Assembly: GCA_902729315.2 (NCBI GenBank)
Contig: LR746274.1
Span: 5,359,037 to 5,423,036 of the forward strand
Reading direction: 5' to 3'
Source of the DNA: Spirodela intermedia
Taxonomy: Eukaryota > Streptophyta > Magnoliopsida > Alismatales > Araceae
DNA: 64,000 nt
Part shown: one piece after another, positions 36,535-48,799 of the stretch
Numbering within the stretch: the first letter of the stretch is position 1
Layout: each line of letters begins with the position of its first letter
Translations under genes and position numbers: made by a program
The notes under the pieces: model-generated
Seen by the model: only the letters and a program-made list of their open reading frames with translations
What the model was told of the DNA's origin: nothing
Databases searched by the model: none

Positions 36535-38788
36535 CCGCTAGTCGGTTGTGGATGGCAGGCGTAGGGGAGGGATAATGGGAGGCTCTTAAGGAGGAAGGAA
36601 TACGAAGCTTGGAGGGTGTGCAAGGGAGGGGAGAGGGTAAAGGAGAACCAGGTGGGAAGGACGCGCCTCTGAGCTCGGTGGTAATGACCCTCGTTAGTGC
36701 TCTTTAGTGACGAAGCTGTAGCATACTTGCGCAGAAGGCAACGGCCATGTCGGCAAAGACGATCTTAGTGGGAAGGAACCATTGTACAGATTGAGAGAGA
36801 GAGAGAGAGAGAGGAGCTTTAAGGAAAGTTAGGATAGAGAGAGAAGCAAGGGATGGCTAACGTCGGTCAACATAATCAACGGCAAATACATAGCCGAGCC
36901 GACCTCATAAGGGCCCGGCCCAGTTTTTTCCACAATTGCGCCTGAAAATCAGCATAGAAGAGAGAAAGAAGGCCAACTCAGTGCACCCACATCGCTCCAA
37001 TCCGAGCTCTCGTTCTCTCTCACACGTCTGTAAAACTTCAAAGCCAGGCCAGCCCGGAGCCCTTTTTCCAGGCAGAGGCCTCCGACAAACCCTAACCCTA
37101 ATTCGGGCAGTCAACTTGACGGCCAGTGTCTCGTTCCGGGGGAGAGAGAATTCAAACAAATAAAAGAGAACACGTTTACCGATTTATCTCTAAAACAGAA
37201 GTATGACGGAGGAGTTTCTCTACACCAGGCAGAAGAAATAGACGCCAATTCGCGGCCACTTCAACAGACAGAAAATCATCAAGATCTTCTCATCATTCAT
37301 CTCAGATCTTTGCATCAGTCACGTTATGATCTCGAACCCAGAAGCTCTGAAGGTCGTCCCCAGATCCCATCAGCTGCTCCGTCGAGGGGCCGCCATCGGA
37401 TTCAAAGAACAGGAAGAACAGATTTCCGAAGGAGGTTGGAAGAGCCCCAAATGAAGAAAAAAGAGATATATTTATGTACTGCCAAATTCTTGTCAGAAGA
37501 TGCTGATGATGGCTTCAGTGTAGCGGCCCCAGGAAGCAAATAACAGGGGACCGGAGAGCTTCGCCATGTCTGGCGGTGGCAGCAGCCAATATCACACATT
37601 CTGTCGCTAAATAACTGGAAGTTTGGAGGACAGTTGGCCTACAAAGAATGATTTCTAGCATGAGGGGACTTGCAGAAAATGGAAATAATCTCGTAGAGAA
37701 GAAAATTAAAAAAAAATTACTGTATCTGGACGACGAAAATTAAAGACAAAAAAGACCCTTTACGCAGACATTCCAAAGAGGAAATCATACTTCTCCGGTA
37801 GTAAATTCCCTTTAATATCCGATGATGGGCAAAACTACGAAGTCCAGAACCGGATGTTGTCTCATTTATTTTTCCAGATTAAGCATATAAACCTTCCCTA
37901 GTTTGATGGCAATAAGCTCATCAACCACTATGTTGTCTCATTTAGCTTTCCAGATTAAGCATATAAACCTTCTCTAGTTTGATGGCAATAAGCTCATCAA
38001 TCACTATGATAATCTATGATCATCCCTTCTGATGCCTCCAACTGCCTTCTGCCTCATAGTCTGGCACGTGAACACTGGATTAATTCAGGCAGGATTCGGA
38101 AGTGCATGCGAATTATTGGCAGCATTGCAGAAATTTCCTTGCTTCCTCCAACATTCTCACTTTGTTTTCAATTCTAAAGAACCCGAGAGGCCATTCAAGG
38201 GAACGTGAGAGATGAGAGAGAGAACATGATATAGATCCACTGATAAACCATCTCTCTCATGCTTCCTAAATGCACAAAGGTTAAGCAAAAGGCTGGTCTT
38301 TCATCGGAACCCGTTGGATTTCATGAGAATCTACACAAGTGGAAACCTTCAAAGCTACTGGAGATTCAGACGATCAGCTCAAGGGATGGATCAGGGGACA
38401 TGATCGGCATCGAGATCCCACTGAAAACCTCACGATGGCCTTAAAGAAACGTTGCAAAGAGGATGGAAGATGATAATGAAATCAGTGGAGACAATGTGGT
38501 CAACAAGGTGTTTGCAGAGTTCTTCCGTAGAATGTCAACGGGCATAGCATTAGTTTTCCCTTGGTCTTCTAAGGCAAGAAAGTTACCTTCCTTGATAATA
38601 ATACAAGCGTTGATCAAAAACTAAAAAAGGAAGGTTCCGAGAATCACACTGAAAATAACCTTGCGGACCCTCTGTGAGCTGTGGTCCACCCTTGAAAATC
38701 AGCCCTAAATTTCCAAGACCGTCATAAAGAGAAATTCAAAGAAAAGGATTGGACGGTGGGAAACACCTAGAAGGGAAGCTGTGGCAGA
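36508..38788. other. Intergenic region with tandem duplication and telomere-like box
   Basis: The region 36880-37600 looks like gene leader sequence: GA tracts, a double telomere-like box (AAACCCTAACCCTAA, 37088-37102) and GC-rich stretches. I could not find a protein-coding exon I recognise; a 37-codon frame from ATG at 37327 is the longest sensible one there. A 76-bp tandem duplication lies at 37854-38005. The rest (38010-38788) shows only short frames. Confidence 0.45.
37854..38005. repeat. 76-bp tandem duplication
   Basis: Two adjacent copies, 37854-37929 and 37930-38005, differ at only a few positions. Each starts ATGTTGTCTCATTTA and ends with a CTCATCAA(C/T)CACT motif. The high identity suggests a recent event. 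Confidence 0.9.
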
Positions 38789-39226
38789 TCAACGCCACTG
38801 GAAAATCCGTTTTAATGCGGAAAAAATAGATAAAATAGGGAAGATAAGGGAAGAATCAAACAAAGATGGACTAATGGGGATCTTACGAGGAGGCATCGGC
38901 GAGGGGGGGCAGGGGCAGAGGATCGACCTCCCCAGCGTCGATAAATTCGTCAGCATCCCGACGAAGTGAAGCACCATCACCAACCCGAGGACCCACGGCA
39001 TCAGCACGAATCCGATCATAAACGTCACCGAGCCGCAAAATATCAGCGCCGTCGAGATCCCCAGCAGCAGGGAAACCAACCCCGCCGGCGACGCCCGCAG
39101 CCGGCCGCAGCTTTGCGCACCAGACACCAGCGGATGGGACTCGGGGCCGGAAGAAGTCCTGAGAACGCTGAAGACGAGAGCGCAGAATTCGTCGAGGAGC
39201 TGGGACAGTTGGTCCTGCCTCCTCAT
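38789..39226 (-). CDS. Conserved plant two-helix membrane protein (unnamed family)
   Basis: The open frame gives 145 residues beginning MRRQDQLSQLLDEFCALVF. A variable Ser/Pro-rich part follows, then a conserved-looking block from about residue 45: AGLVSLLLGISTALIFCGSV, then FMIGFVLMPWVLGLVMVLHF, ending LGRSILC. Two membrane helices are predicted there (about 49-71 and 73-92). I recognise this as the style of a small, uncharacterised plant transmembrane protein but cannot name the family. The residues after CPCPPSPMPP may not be coding: a good splice donor (C|GTAAGA) lies at 38886-38885, and the remaining open frame could be intron. The end is therefore uncertain. Confidence 0.6.
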   Translation of the reverse strand: MRRQDQLSQLLDEFCALVFSVLRTSSGPESHPLVSGAQSCGRLRASPAGLVSLLLGISTALIFCGSVTFMIGFVLMPWVLGLVMVLHFVGMLTNLSTLGRSILCPCPPSPMPPRKIPISPSLFDSSLIFPILSIFSALKRIFQWR

Positions 39227-41504
39227 CTCTAAGCAACAAAAACAAAGACGCCTGGTCCAAATCCAAGAACCCGAGCAGGCCGAAGATGGAGCTTCTTCCT
39301 ACCTCCCAGAGCGGTCAATTCAGAAGAAATCCCCCGCAAGAAGATGCACTCCTCGTGGATTCCCCCGGGAAGATGAGGAGGGATCTGAAGGGGGAAGAAG
39401 AAAGTACCGACCTGAGAATTAGGGATTCATAACATTCGTAAATGTCCCAAAGACCCCTTTCTTACCTTCATTTTATCTTTCTGTGCCTCTCCTTTTACAG
39501 ATTAACCCCTCCACTCTCCCTTTTCCGTTATGACGTACGCAGCATCATCACCGTCCAATCCATGTTCCATTGATCAAGCGGCAATGAGTTGGGGGTTTCT
39601 GGATGTTGCTGAGGTCAGTGTATATCCATTTCTTCTAATCGGATAAATTTCGTTGTGGGGTCCATTCCACGTGGCTGAACCAGAAGAAACAGAAGCCTGA
39701 CTGATTGGGCGGCAAGCTTATCTCAACGGTTGTTTGTGCGTCAAGGGAAGACACGCGGCGCGGAGATGCCGCTTTTTTGTCACCGCAGCTACTTTTACAA
39801 TTAAACCCCCACATATTTTTATTTTAAACAAATTGCCATCGAGAGAGGACCGTCGGTTTGGAAACGTGGGCGATGGGGTTCAGACGGTCTCAAGAACCAT
39901 AGGTATATATATTTATATACATATATAGTCGTGTATATTTCAATGTCTATTATTTTAATATCCAGATAAATTTACGGAATATTTAAATTATTATATTATT
40001 TTTAATAATATTGGATTTTTGCTACAATTAATATTGTTAGACCATTTTAAAGCAATATTAAGTACCCACAATTATACATGCATACTAGTAAAGAAAGTAA
40101 AAGAAAATAAATATTAATTAACATAAACCATCATAGTTTTTTACACAATGGGCACATGAATTACATGAAGTGATTTATTTTATATTTTAATTTTGTTTTT
40201 AATTGCATTTAATGTAGAAACTAAAATAAAGAAAATATTTGCTAGGTAAAAGGGTCAATTAAATTTAAATATATAACCATATTTAAGGAAAGGGTAGCAT
40301 GAATTAAGAGCTTCTAGATTTGATATTTAGCAAGAGAGAGAGAGAGAGAGTTAAAGAGGTAGAGAGACAAACTTATCTAAGTGTTGCTTCCTCCAAAGCT
40401 ATGAACATGGTTTTCTCCAACCTATTGGAATAATACAACACATAAAATAAATAAACACATAAATAAATATTTAATTATTTTAATCAACATTTACTCGTTC
40501 TTGAAAACCATATCAAATAGTAGAGCAATCATGATTTTTCTGAATTTAATTTAATAAAAAAGTAAATTCTGAATAAAATTATTTTTTCAAATGACAAGGA
40601 AGATAACTTAGAGATTTGTGTTTTTGAATTTCTTAAAGCCATTCATTTACAATAACTATTTGAAGCAAAATTTCTACTACTCATTAGATTTTTCAATTTT
40701 ATTTTACTATATAATTATAAAAAAGAAACATAAAAATCAGGACATATAATTTAATGGTTGAGTTGCAGAATCAACACAACTTGAGGTTTCAAACCACAAG
40801 GACCCCAAGAACCTATTTAATAAATTATTTATTTTTTTATAATAATAATAAAAAAGAGGCTAGTAGCCTCCCCACTACTCATCACCCACTTGCATCCAAT
40901 ATGGTAAGTTATTGAAGTAAGAGGGCTACCCAACTTTCTACTCATTGAAGTGGAGTCAATCAGCCTTTAAGGATAAAGACAAGACCATGAATAGGAGTGG
41001 TGGAAGAAGAAAGAAAGGGAAGTGAGTTTCCCTTTTATAGATTCCCTCATGGAAAGTGACACCCCCACCAGACTAGGTAAATGGTCAATGGTCAAACCAA
41101 TCCATGGGTTTTTCCTGCCATAACCATTTCATGTTTGACTAATTAGCACTCAGATCGGTAGCTGCCTTTGAAGAAGGAGAAGACTTGGGTTTAAATAATT
41201 ATACTACATTATATTATTTTCAAGTAATTGGTAGTATTTCTATAAATAGGCCTATGGAATGATCAGATTCTGATCAAGCCAATCCAAGCTCGGGGTTTCT
41301 CTCCTGAGCCTTCTGGGCCCATATTGGCGCACACCTAGGACGTGTTGGGCCAATTTCTCCTCCAATTTTCAATCGTTAATGGGCCATGCAAGGTTATTGA
41401 AGGGACGGCCCGTTAAAAGGCATAGAAAATTATCCAAATAAATATCATTTTATCATATTCCCCCACCCAAAAATAGAGGGAAAATGGGCGAAGGCTGGGT
41501 TCTA
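39227..41504. other. Intergenic region, no gene seen
   Basis: The first 200 bp probably hold the leader of the preceding minus-strand gene. From 39900 to 41250 the DNA is strongly AT-rich, with a GA tract near 40330, and has no recognisable coding frame. Confidence 0.45.
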
Positions 41505-41924
41505 TCACAATATTCTGATCTTCCGTACGACCTCCACAGACTCCACGCCGCCGCGGCGCCACCCGCCCGCCGCCGCCCTCTCCACGCTGGCTCCGGCGGC
41601 TGCGGAGGCGCCGTCCGTCTCCGGCCGGGGGACCCCCACCGCCGGCGTGATCTGCGCCTCGATTCCCTCCACAACGCGGCGTAGCGAGCGGAGGGCGTCG
41701 CAGTCGGAGCGCCGACGGTGGCTGCGCCGCCTCCTCTCCGCCCCCGCCGCCGCCTGCGGCGTCCCCTGGAGCGACCGCTCGACCAGCCGGCCAAGCCCCT
41801 CCCTGTCGTCGGCCCCCAGCGCCGCCGTCATTGCCAGAATCGCCGCCGGCATCAAGCTGATCACCGCCGGCGAAGCGGCGGCGGCGCCGCCCCATCGAGA
41901 CCACGGATAGATTTTGCTCCCCAT
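41505..41924 (-). CDS. Hypothetical GC-rich ORF, 139 residues
   Basis: I do not recognise this protein. It starts MGSKIYPWSRWGGAAAASPA and has a moderately hydrophobic segment (about 18-36, VISLMPAAILAMTAALG), a basic patch (about 64-72, ERRRRSHRRR), then SDCDALRSLRRVVEGIEAQI, which could be helical. The tail is Ala/Gly-rich. GC content is far above the flanks, as in other GC-rich coding exons here. However, overlapping frames on both strands are also open, so composition alone could produce it. It is kept because the block 72-92 and the Met context look gene-like. Confidence 0.4.
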   Translation of the reverse strand: MGSKIYPWSRWGGAAAASPAVISLMPAAILAMTAALGADDREGLGRLVERSLQGTPQAAAGAERRRRSHRRRSDCDALRSLRRVVEGIEAQITPAVGVPRPETDGASAAAGASVERAAAGGWRRGGVESVEVVRKIRIL

Positions 41925-42444
41925 CTATCTGCCTGCACACATCGTCTCCCTCCCGGGCCTTTTTGATCATCCAACATTCATCGTATTTGGACGCGAAAAC
42001 GACTTACATCCGTACCCCTACTTTTCAATGGGCATAACAGTTACACCCTGACATTCACAGTATTTAATGTACAGGAAAGAACAGGGGTATGATCCTCAAG
42101 GCCAGGAACGCCTGTGGGCATTATTATAGGGGTCGGAGACAAAAAAATAATAATTTGTAGAGCTGGATGCAATTATTGAGGCGGTATATACGCAGGATAT
42201 GCCCATTCGATCTATGAGGCACCACCATGAAGGCGTGAAATGATCGGGATGGACGCCCAGGATTGAGCCCCAATAAAAACATGGGCCAAGCACAAAGCCC
42301 AAAACGGCCCAATATTTCAGTTATCAGGCCCAACATCAGAATTTAGTTCGTTTCTGACAGGAATGAGTTCTCAACGAATCCAGATGACAGAGGAAAGTCA
42401 ACTCAAGAGGACAATAAGAACAAGCAGCAACGGCGAGCAGGGTC

Positions 42445-45400
42445 TTACCTCGAATCTCTGGGCGATGGGGAAGCTCTAGACCGTACGATCTCTTCAATAT
42501 GTCCAGGCGAGAGGACGGCGCCGCCATCAAAGCTGGAGCCCTCCATCTGCCGGCGGAGCTGCAGATGTCAACAGTCAACGGTCAACTAGGCCGTTGGAGA
42601 AGAGATGGGCTGGATGGGTCCCAAGAAGCCATTGAAGGACAGACGCAAGAACCCAGATGAACACAGAGGAAATGGAAGCACTGACCGTTTCAAGAATCAC
42701 GGACTGGTCGTCTGGATGGAATCTACGCATGTACTTGAGCATCTCCAATTGCTGCGTAGGATTTCACTTTCCACATAAGGAAATCTTCTCGATATTAATA
42801 AATAAATATATATACTATAATACATACAAATTTTATATAAATACATACATAAATGAGCAGAGATTAAAGTCTGAGGAGGCAGAAGGGATACCTGCTCATG
42901 CAGTCTGTGGTGAGAGAGCATCTTCTCTGAGAACTCATCGGGATCGAGCTCTGCTTCATCGCATGCCAGCTCCTCCCTGAAGGATTCACCAAACTAAGCA
43001 AATGAGCCCCAACATCGGGGGAATTAGAAAAGGGAGGAGAAGTGAGAAGACTTCCGGATTTGGCAAAAGATCAGAAGAAATATGCATCCTTGGGTGCGTC
43101 GGCATCATACTATTATTTTAGAGTATCATAAACAATGCCGAATAATCAACCAGGGACGAGTATCATTTTCTTCTCTACAAAGAAAATATTTCGAATACTA
43201 TATAAAAAAAAAAAGAGCGTATGTATCGTATAACAAATCGTAAAACGTAAATTAAAAAAATTAAAAAAAATTGTTGATGGCGGCGATGGAGAGAACCCAC
43301 TATTTCTTGTATTTTAGGATCCTGTAAAGATGTTATACGAGTTATTTTCAAGCTATATTTTAATTTATAGTTCCTTTTTTTAGGAAGCAGCGACCACATT
43401 TTTGGGGATTATTTTGCTTGCAGCGCAAAAGATTAAAGTCATGTTATTTATAAAAATCGTCTGGCTAAAAGATTTGTATAAAACAAGACGATTTTCCTAA
43501 GGTTAAGGCAGAGGCAGAGGAAAAATGATAGGTCAAATAAAAATGAAAGAGGTGGCATTGACTTCAATGGTCTTACCACTCTCAACTTATCAGGGATTAA
43601 GGAAATTAGTGAGGCGACGTTGACTTTAATGATCTTACTACTCAAGATAAAAAGATGGAAAAAATAGGTCCATCGACTTAAGAATCAGTTTTCATTATCA
43701 AAAGATGACATTTGGCGGTGATAAATGAGAAAGACAACCAGTTTCAAATTGGTACAGAAGCAGGACAGAGTCAAAATCCCACCATCTCATTGAGGCACAG
43801 TTGCACTGTTAATTTAGAAAGAAAAGAAAGATCGTTTACTGAATAAACAAATACCTCCAATGTTCTTGGCGTCTGAGGCATTGACTTTTAGTTTAGTTTT
43901 CATCAAGCCCTTTTAGATTGGTATTTTTTGAGGAAATGGTCGTCAATGATCACACCAAACCTTCTACGTTAAATTTACTTCATTTGTGGACTGTCACCTG
44001 GATTGGAATTCCCCCCAAGACTCTACCAGAAGCCTAAATCAGGTCAGCTTCATAAGTCAGATTTATGCCCTCTCTACGTACTGGCAACTACGTTGGAAAA
44101 GTGTGCCACTTTCCATTTAGGAGGAAAAACAAATGCCTATTTTCGGAGATAACCAAAGAAAAATTTATTCAAGAGTTAAATCGCTGTAATTATCCACATC
44201 CATAGAAATGAGAATGAAATATTTCTTTCACGGGATCACAAAAAATCTTAGAGAGAACTTACCTGGCAGTTCATCATGCTCATGGTCAAAATTCATGAAA
44301 ATAATGAATAAATACAAAAACATAAAATAGACACATGCATTTTTTGAAATTTTAAGTCGCTGATAGAGAATGGAAACCATGCATTTCTTAATTCCCAAGA
44401 CAGAAGGAACTACAAAGAAGCAATCTCCTCGAAAAACTTCAAACGTTTGGATGAATTATTTTGATTGCAGAAACCGCCACAGGCATTAGAAGGAAACTAT
44501 AACAAAGAAGGAATATAAAGAACAGAAGTATAGAGTTAAAAATACATACTTGGCAATAAATCGATAGAACTGAATCATCAGGTCCCTATCATTCTCGTAG
44601 ACTGCATTAACTTTTCCTAAGCAAGCAATACCGAACCTAGGATCTGCAGTTCAGCAGTAGATGAGTCTCAGATTCCAAGAAAGTAGTGCAATCAATAGCG
44701 CCAGACCATACATCAAGAGAACGCATTACAGACCTAAAAGTATCATTTTCCGTCATATTCTGATAGACTAAGTGCAGAAGAGGCATATTCCTGCCAAAGG
44801 ATATTCTCTGAGAGAGAAATTAAACGTTGGCAAATGCAAACGTTTAACCGATAATCACATGGTAGTTAAGCACAGGTCGAGCTTCCCATTTCTCTTCTTC
44901 TTCACTAGAAACTCAATTCAAACAAATCCACCACTCCCGATAAAAGGAGAGAAAAAACAGTCATGGAACTCATGACCAGGGAGAGGCCAAGATAAATCAA
45001 GGTAACTCAGAAGACCTTCCAAAACGTGGACACCCTGGGCTTCCATCAATAGATTCCCGTTGCTACTCCCTACCTGAAGCATCATGCTAAACCTGAGATG
45101 AACTATTTATTCCTCACGAGTAAAATTTCCACAGATGCGGGCATACAAAGATTTTAAAGACAACTGTATCCACAACTTTTTGTTCAACTGGCACATATGT
45201 TGTTTTTCTTGCAATGCCTTGAGAATTATGACGCTTAAACGGGTAGTGCCTGAATAATCACAGAAGGGGGATCCAAATTATTCTCATTGACGTGTAATAA
45301 AGTTCAATGAACATTGATGATGGGTATTTACAAGCTGAATCGTAAATAAAATATATGTGGGTTCACTATGATGTTTCTGTATTAAAACATATTTAAAATG

Positions 45401-47161
45401 ATGACCAACATTCAGGTATAAGGAGTATTAACATTTCTAAAAAACTTCATTTTAATATTGATTCCAATAAAAGCTGATCTAGAGAGACTTCTGAGAGATC
45501 AATTAAATGTCCTTTATATTCTATTCACTTGAAAAACGGACGACCTTGTGGCAGTGTAATTGTCCTTCACTTACTACTCTGTGGACTTAGTAGATTAAAG
45601 GCTATAGCTTTCTAGCAAAATGAACAAGGAAAAGGCTTTCACTATGGCATTATCATGGAAACTGTCATCAAAATAAATTTCGTGAACATGTTTCTGATGG
45701 ATCCAAATAGAAGTGGATTCCCAAAGACTATGTAAGATACTGTTTCAATGTAGATTCACCAAGCAAGAAAAACAATATCTTAGATTCTAGCTTGACTCGA
45801 TAGCAGTGAATGTGGACTTGGCAATGATTTCTACACCCTTGTTCATTTTTCCATTCTTAGATTCCTAAAGGGATGAATGACTAGACTTCACATTTAATGC
45901 GCAAACCCTTCACAGGACCATCATTTCTCGAAAAATATTCCTCGTTTAATCCAGGTCCACACAATCTTAATGAGAATGAAGGCCGAACTAAACTTCTAAA
46001 CTTTGCAATCTTGGAAAAATCTCACGAATGGTTGAGAGCATTCTGTCTTAAAAGAATTGCACAAAACCTTACGAACCGTCATGAATCTGCTCGGGTTAGT
46101 TCACAGAAACAGCACATTATGGCATGAGTCACATGCAAGTCAGACAAATATGGTGCACATCAAAACCTATGGTACGAGCCATATAAGGCCCGGGGTTGAA
46201 CTGATCAAGAAATCCTTGCGCAAATCAAGACTGAGTAAGCAGACCTTGGTTTTAACTGTCATAGGCGTGAAATTTCAGAGGTTCATAACGAAAGTTCCAG
46301 AGTTCAGGTAGTTTCGAACGGAATTTTCTGCATGAAAGAAATGAAGCACCAACCGGAGGAATACAAATAGAAATCACATTTAACACTGTGGCCTACCGAT
46401 TCCCATTTCCGTAAATATTTCCTCTTGGATGGTGGTAGTCACAGCAACTGCCTCCTGCGCACAGGAAAGTTCAATTGATTACCTCTCCTAGTGTGAGATT
46501 GCATCTCCTGGTAATTATAGCAAAGTGGAACTCTGTTTCATTTCATTTCTTCTCCCATATGTGACTTCTTAAGAGTTTAGCCTTTGAGGATGAGGTTACA
46601 CCCAAAATAAATTGTCCATTTCCCTGAATTATTAGAATACGATAATTAAACATACAGCTGACAAAGGATAGGGATATTCCCAGAATGGAATCGCGTCGTG
46701 CCATTCAACCGTAAGCCGAGGAGGAAAAACTCCGCATAACGATACGAAATTTTGAATAGCGTCGACATATTCGCACACAGAAGCAAGTAAAATAATCGAG
46801 CTCACGATGGCCACTTCCGTTTGTCCTCGGTCCCTAGAGATATTGCACGGCAATACCAGAGTGCCAAAAGAGTAGCCTTAACCACAAAGAGTGATTAGGC
46901 ATTGCGTCAGATCTTGGGCAGGAATACAACCGATCAGACATTCAAGGATCTTTTCCGAGTATTCTACCTGATTGTCATTCACAGCTTGCTTGATCCGCCT
47001 CTTTACATCTGAAACAAACAAGGCAGGTCTTCACCGTGATGGTAAAAGGAACAGTGGGACGCTTCGGAGAGGCTGAAGAAGTGAGCGCGAGACTCACCCG
47101 CCTGAGAAGTAAGAAAGGCGAAGCGGTCAAAGAGGTGGATGAGCTGGTCCCTCGACAGCAT
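42445..47161 (-). CDS. Conserved plant protein of unknown function, seven exons
   Basis: Exons 47098-47161, 46968-47008, 46397-46454, 44550-44643, 42892-42976, 42686-42751 and 42445-42558 join in frame (all GT..AG) to give 173 residues. The product is soluble, acidic and helical: it begins MLSRDQLIHLFDRFAFLTSQ and continues with DVKRRIKQAVNDNQEAVAVT, an EEIFTEMG segment, GIACLGKVNAVYENDRDLMI, FYRFIAKEE, then LDPDEFSEKML and QLEMLKYMRRFHPDDQSVIL. I believe this is a widely conserved plant single-copy protein but cannot name a family or role. An upstream non-ATG frame gives a longer N-terminus, but the first ATG fits best. The stop TAA lies inside AGG|TAAG, a splice-donor-like context. Introns 3 and 4 are long (about 1.75 and 1.57 kb) and AT-rich. 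Confidence 0.8.
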
Positions 47162-47803
47162 CCCCGATTCCTGCAGCGAGAACGAAGCAGAGACGCTCGA
47201 CGTTGAGACCTCCAACCAGAGGAGCCCGAACGGATGAAGGAGGCCACAAAAAAAAAAAAGACGACCTCCTAAAAGGCATTTTATAATTACATATATACCA
47301 AGTTTTAATTAAAATAGTACAAATGCCCATGGGAACCAATTTCTGATCCCAAAGCCCACAAACTGAGGCTTTCGTATTTTATCATTATTTATATACCCAG
47401 ATGCAACTAAAATAGTAAAAATGCCCCTGTAGACAAATTGCTCAATCCACGCTTCCGTGCCCTCTTCCTCCGGGGCCGAGAGCGGATGAACAGAGCCTCA
47501 ATAAAAAGAAGACATAACGACCGCATAAAAGGCATTTTATAATTATTTATATACCCAAATACAAGGAAAATAGTAAAAAGATACTGGGAAACATTGCTCT
47601 CAAACCGGGCCTTCTGTATACCAATTTATTTAGGCAACGCTGACCAAGAGGGCTGACCCTTAGGGGTTTAACCGTTAAAAGTCAGCAAAAATCCATAAAT
47701 ATCAGAATATATTACAGTTTATTAGAAGAAGAAAATTAAAAAAAGAGGAAGCGTGCAGAGGAAGGAGTACCCGGGGTAAGATGGGGGTGGGGGGGGGGGG
47801 GAT
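47162..47803. other. Spacer with diverged repeats, between the seven-exon gene and RNR2
   Basis: Three diverged copies of an AT-rich motif (ATTTTAT(A/C)ATTA ... ATATACC ... AAAATAGTA) start near 47278, 47377 and 47535, and the first and third also share an AAAAGGCATTTT lead. The region includes the leader of the seven-exon gene and the 3' UTR of the RNR gene. A G run lies at about 47788-47801 just past the RNR stop codon. Confidence 0.55.
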
Positions 47804-48799
47804 TCAGAAGTCTTCGTCGAGCTTGAAGACGTGGAGGCCGCCGTCGCCGCCGTTGAGACTGGACATGACGGAGGCCTTCTGGTACTCGCCAACGCGTTTC
47901 TCGAAGAAGTTGGTCTTGCCCTGGAGGGAGATGAGCTCCATCCAGTCGAAGGGGTTAGCGGCGTGGTAGATCTTGGGGTGCCCGAGGGCGAGAAGGAGGC
48001 GGTCGGCGACGAACTCGATGTACTGCGCCATGAGGGCCTGGTTCATGCCGACGAGGGCGCAGGGGAGGGCGTCGCAGACGAAGTCCCGCTCGATGGCGAC
48101 GGCGTCGGCGACGATGGAGCGGAGGCGTTCGTCGGGGAGCCTGACGCGGAGGAGGGAGTAGAGGAGGCAGGCGAAATCGCAGTGGAGGCCCTCGTCGCGG
48201 GAGATGAGCTCGTTGGAGAAGGTGAGGCCGGGCATGAGGCCGCGCTTCTTGAGCCAGAAGATGGCGCAGAAGCTGCCGGAGAAGAAGATGCCCTCGACGC
48301 AGGCGAAGGCGACGAGGCGCTCGGCGAAGGAATCGGAGGAGTCGATCCAGCGGAGGGCCCAGTCGGCCTTGCGGGCCACGCACGGGATGGTATCCACGGC
48401 GCGGAAGAGGCGCGATTTGGCGTCCGAGTCCTTGATGTAGGTCTCCAGGAGGAGGCTGTACATCTCGGAGTGGATGTTCTCGATGGCGATCTGGAAGCCG
48501 TAGAAGGCGCGGGCTTCGGCGACCTGGACCTCCTTCATGAAGCGGCCGGCCAGGTTCTCGAGGACGATGCCGTCGGAGGCCGCGAAGAAGGCGAGGACGT
48601 GGGTGATGAAGTGGCGCTCGTCGTCAGTGAGGTCGTGATCCCAGTGCCGCATGTCGTGGGAGAGGTCTACCTCCTCCGCCGTCCAGAAGGACGCCTCCGC
48701 CTTCTTGTACATCTCCCAGATCTGCGGGTACTTGATCGGGAACATGCAGAACCGGTCGGGGTTCGGCGCCAGCAGGGGCTCCTCTGGCATCGATGGCAT
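47804..48799 (-). CDS. RNR2: Ribonucleoside-diphosphate reductase small subunit (R2)
   Basis: Intronless CDS of 331 residues for the class Ia RNR small subunit. With the large subunit it reduces ribonucleoside diphosphates to deoxy forms for DNA synthesis; R2 houses the diiron-tyrosyl radical cofactor. By comparison with mouse R2, the iron ligands are Asp45 (AEEVDLS), Glu107 and His110 (ENIH), Glu169 (VEGIFF), Glu203 and His206 (DEGLH); the radical Tyr is Tyr114 (SEMY). The C-terminal seven residues FKLDEDF match the R1-binding tail. All key residues are present, so it should be active. GC content at third positions is extreme, leaving the antisense strand open for 333 codons. E2F-like sites lie upstream. 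A GA tract sits in the leader. Confidence 0.97.
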   Translation of the reverse strand: MPSMPEEPLLAPNPDRFCMFPIKYPQIWEMYKKAEASFWTAEEVDLSHDMRHWDHDLTDDERHFITHVLAFFAASDGIVLENLAGRFMKEVQVAEARAFYGFQIAIENIHSEMYSLLLETYIKDSDAKSRLFRAVDTIPCVARKADWALRWIDSSDSFAERLVAFACVEGIFFSGSFCAIFWLKKRGLMPGLTFSNELISRDEGLHCDFACLLYSLLRVRLPDERLRSIVADAVAIERDFVCDALPCALVGMNQALMAQYIEFVADRLLLALGHPKIYHAANPFDWMELISLQGKTNFFEKRVGEYQKASVMSSLNGGDGGLHVFKLDEDF

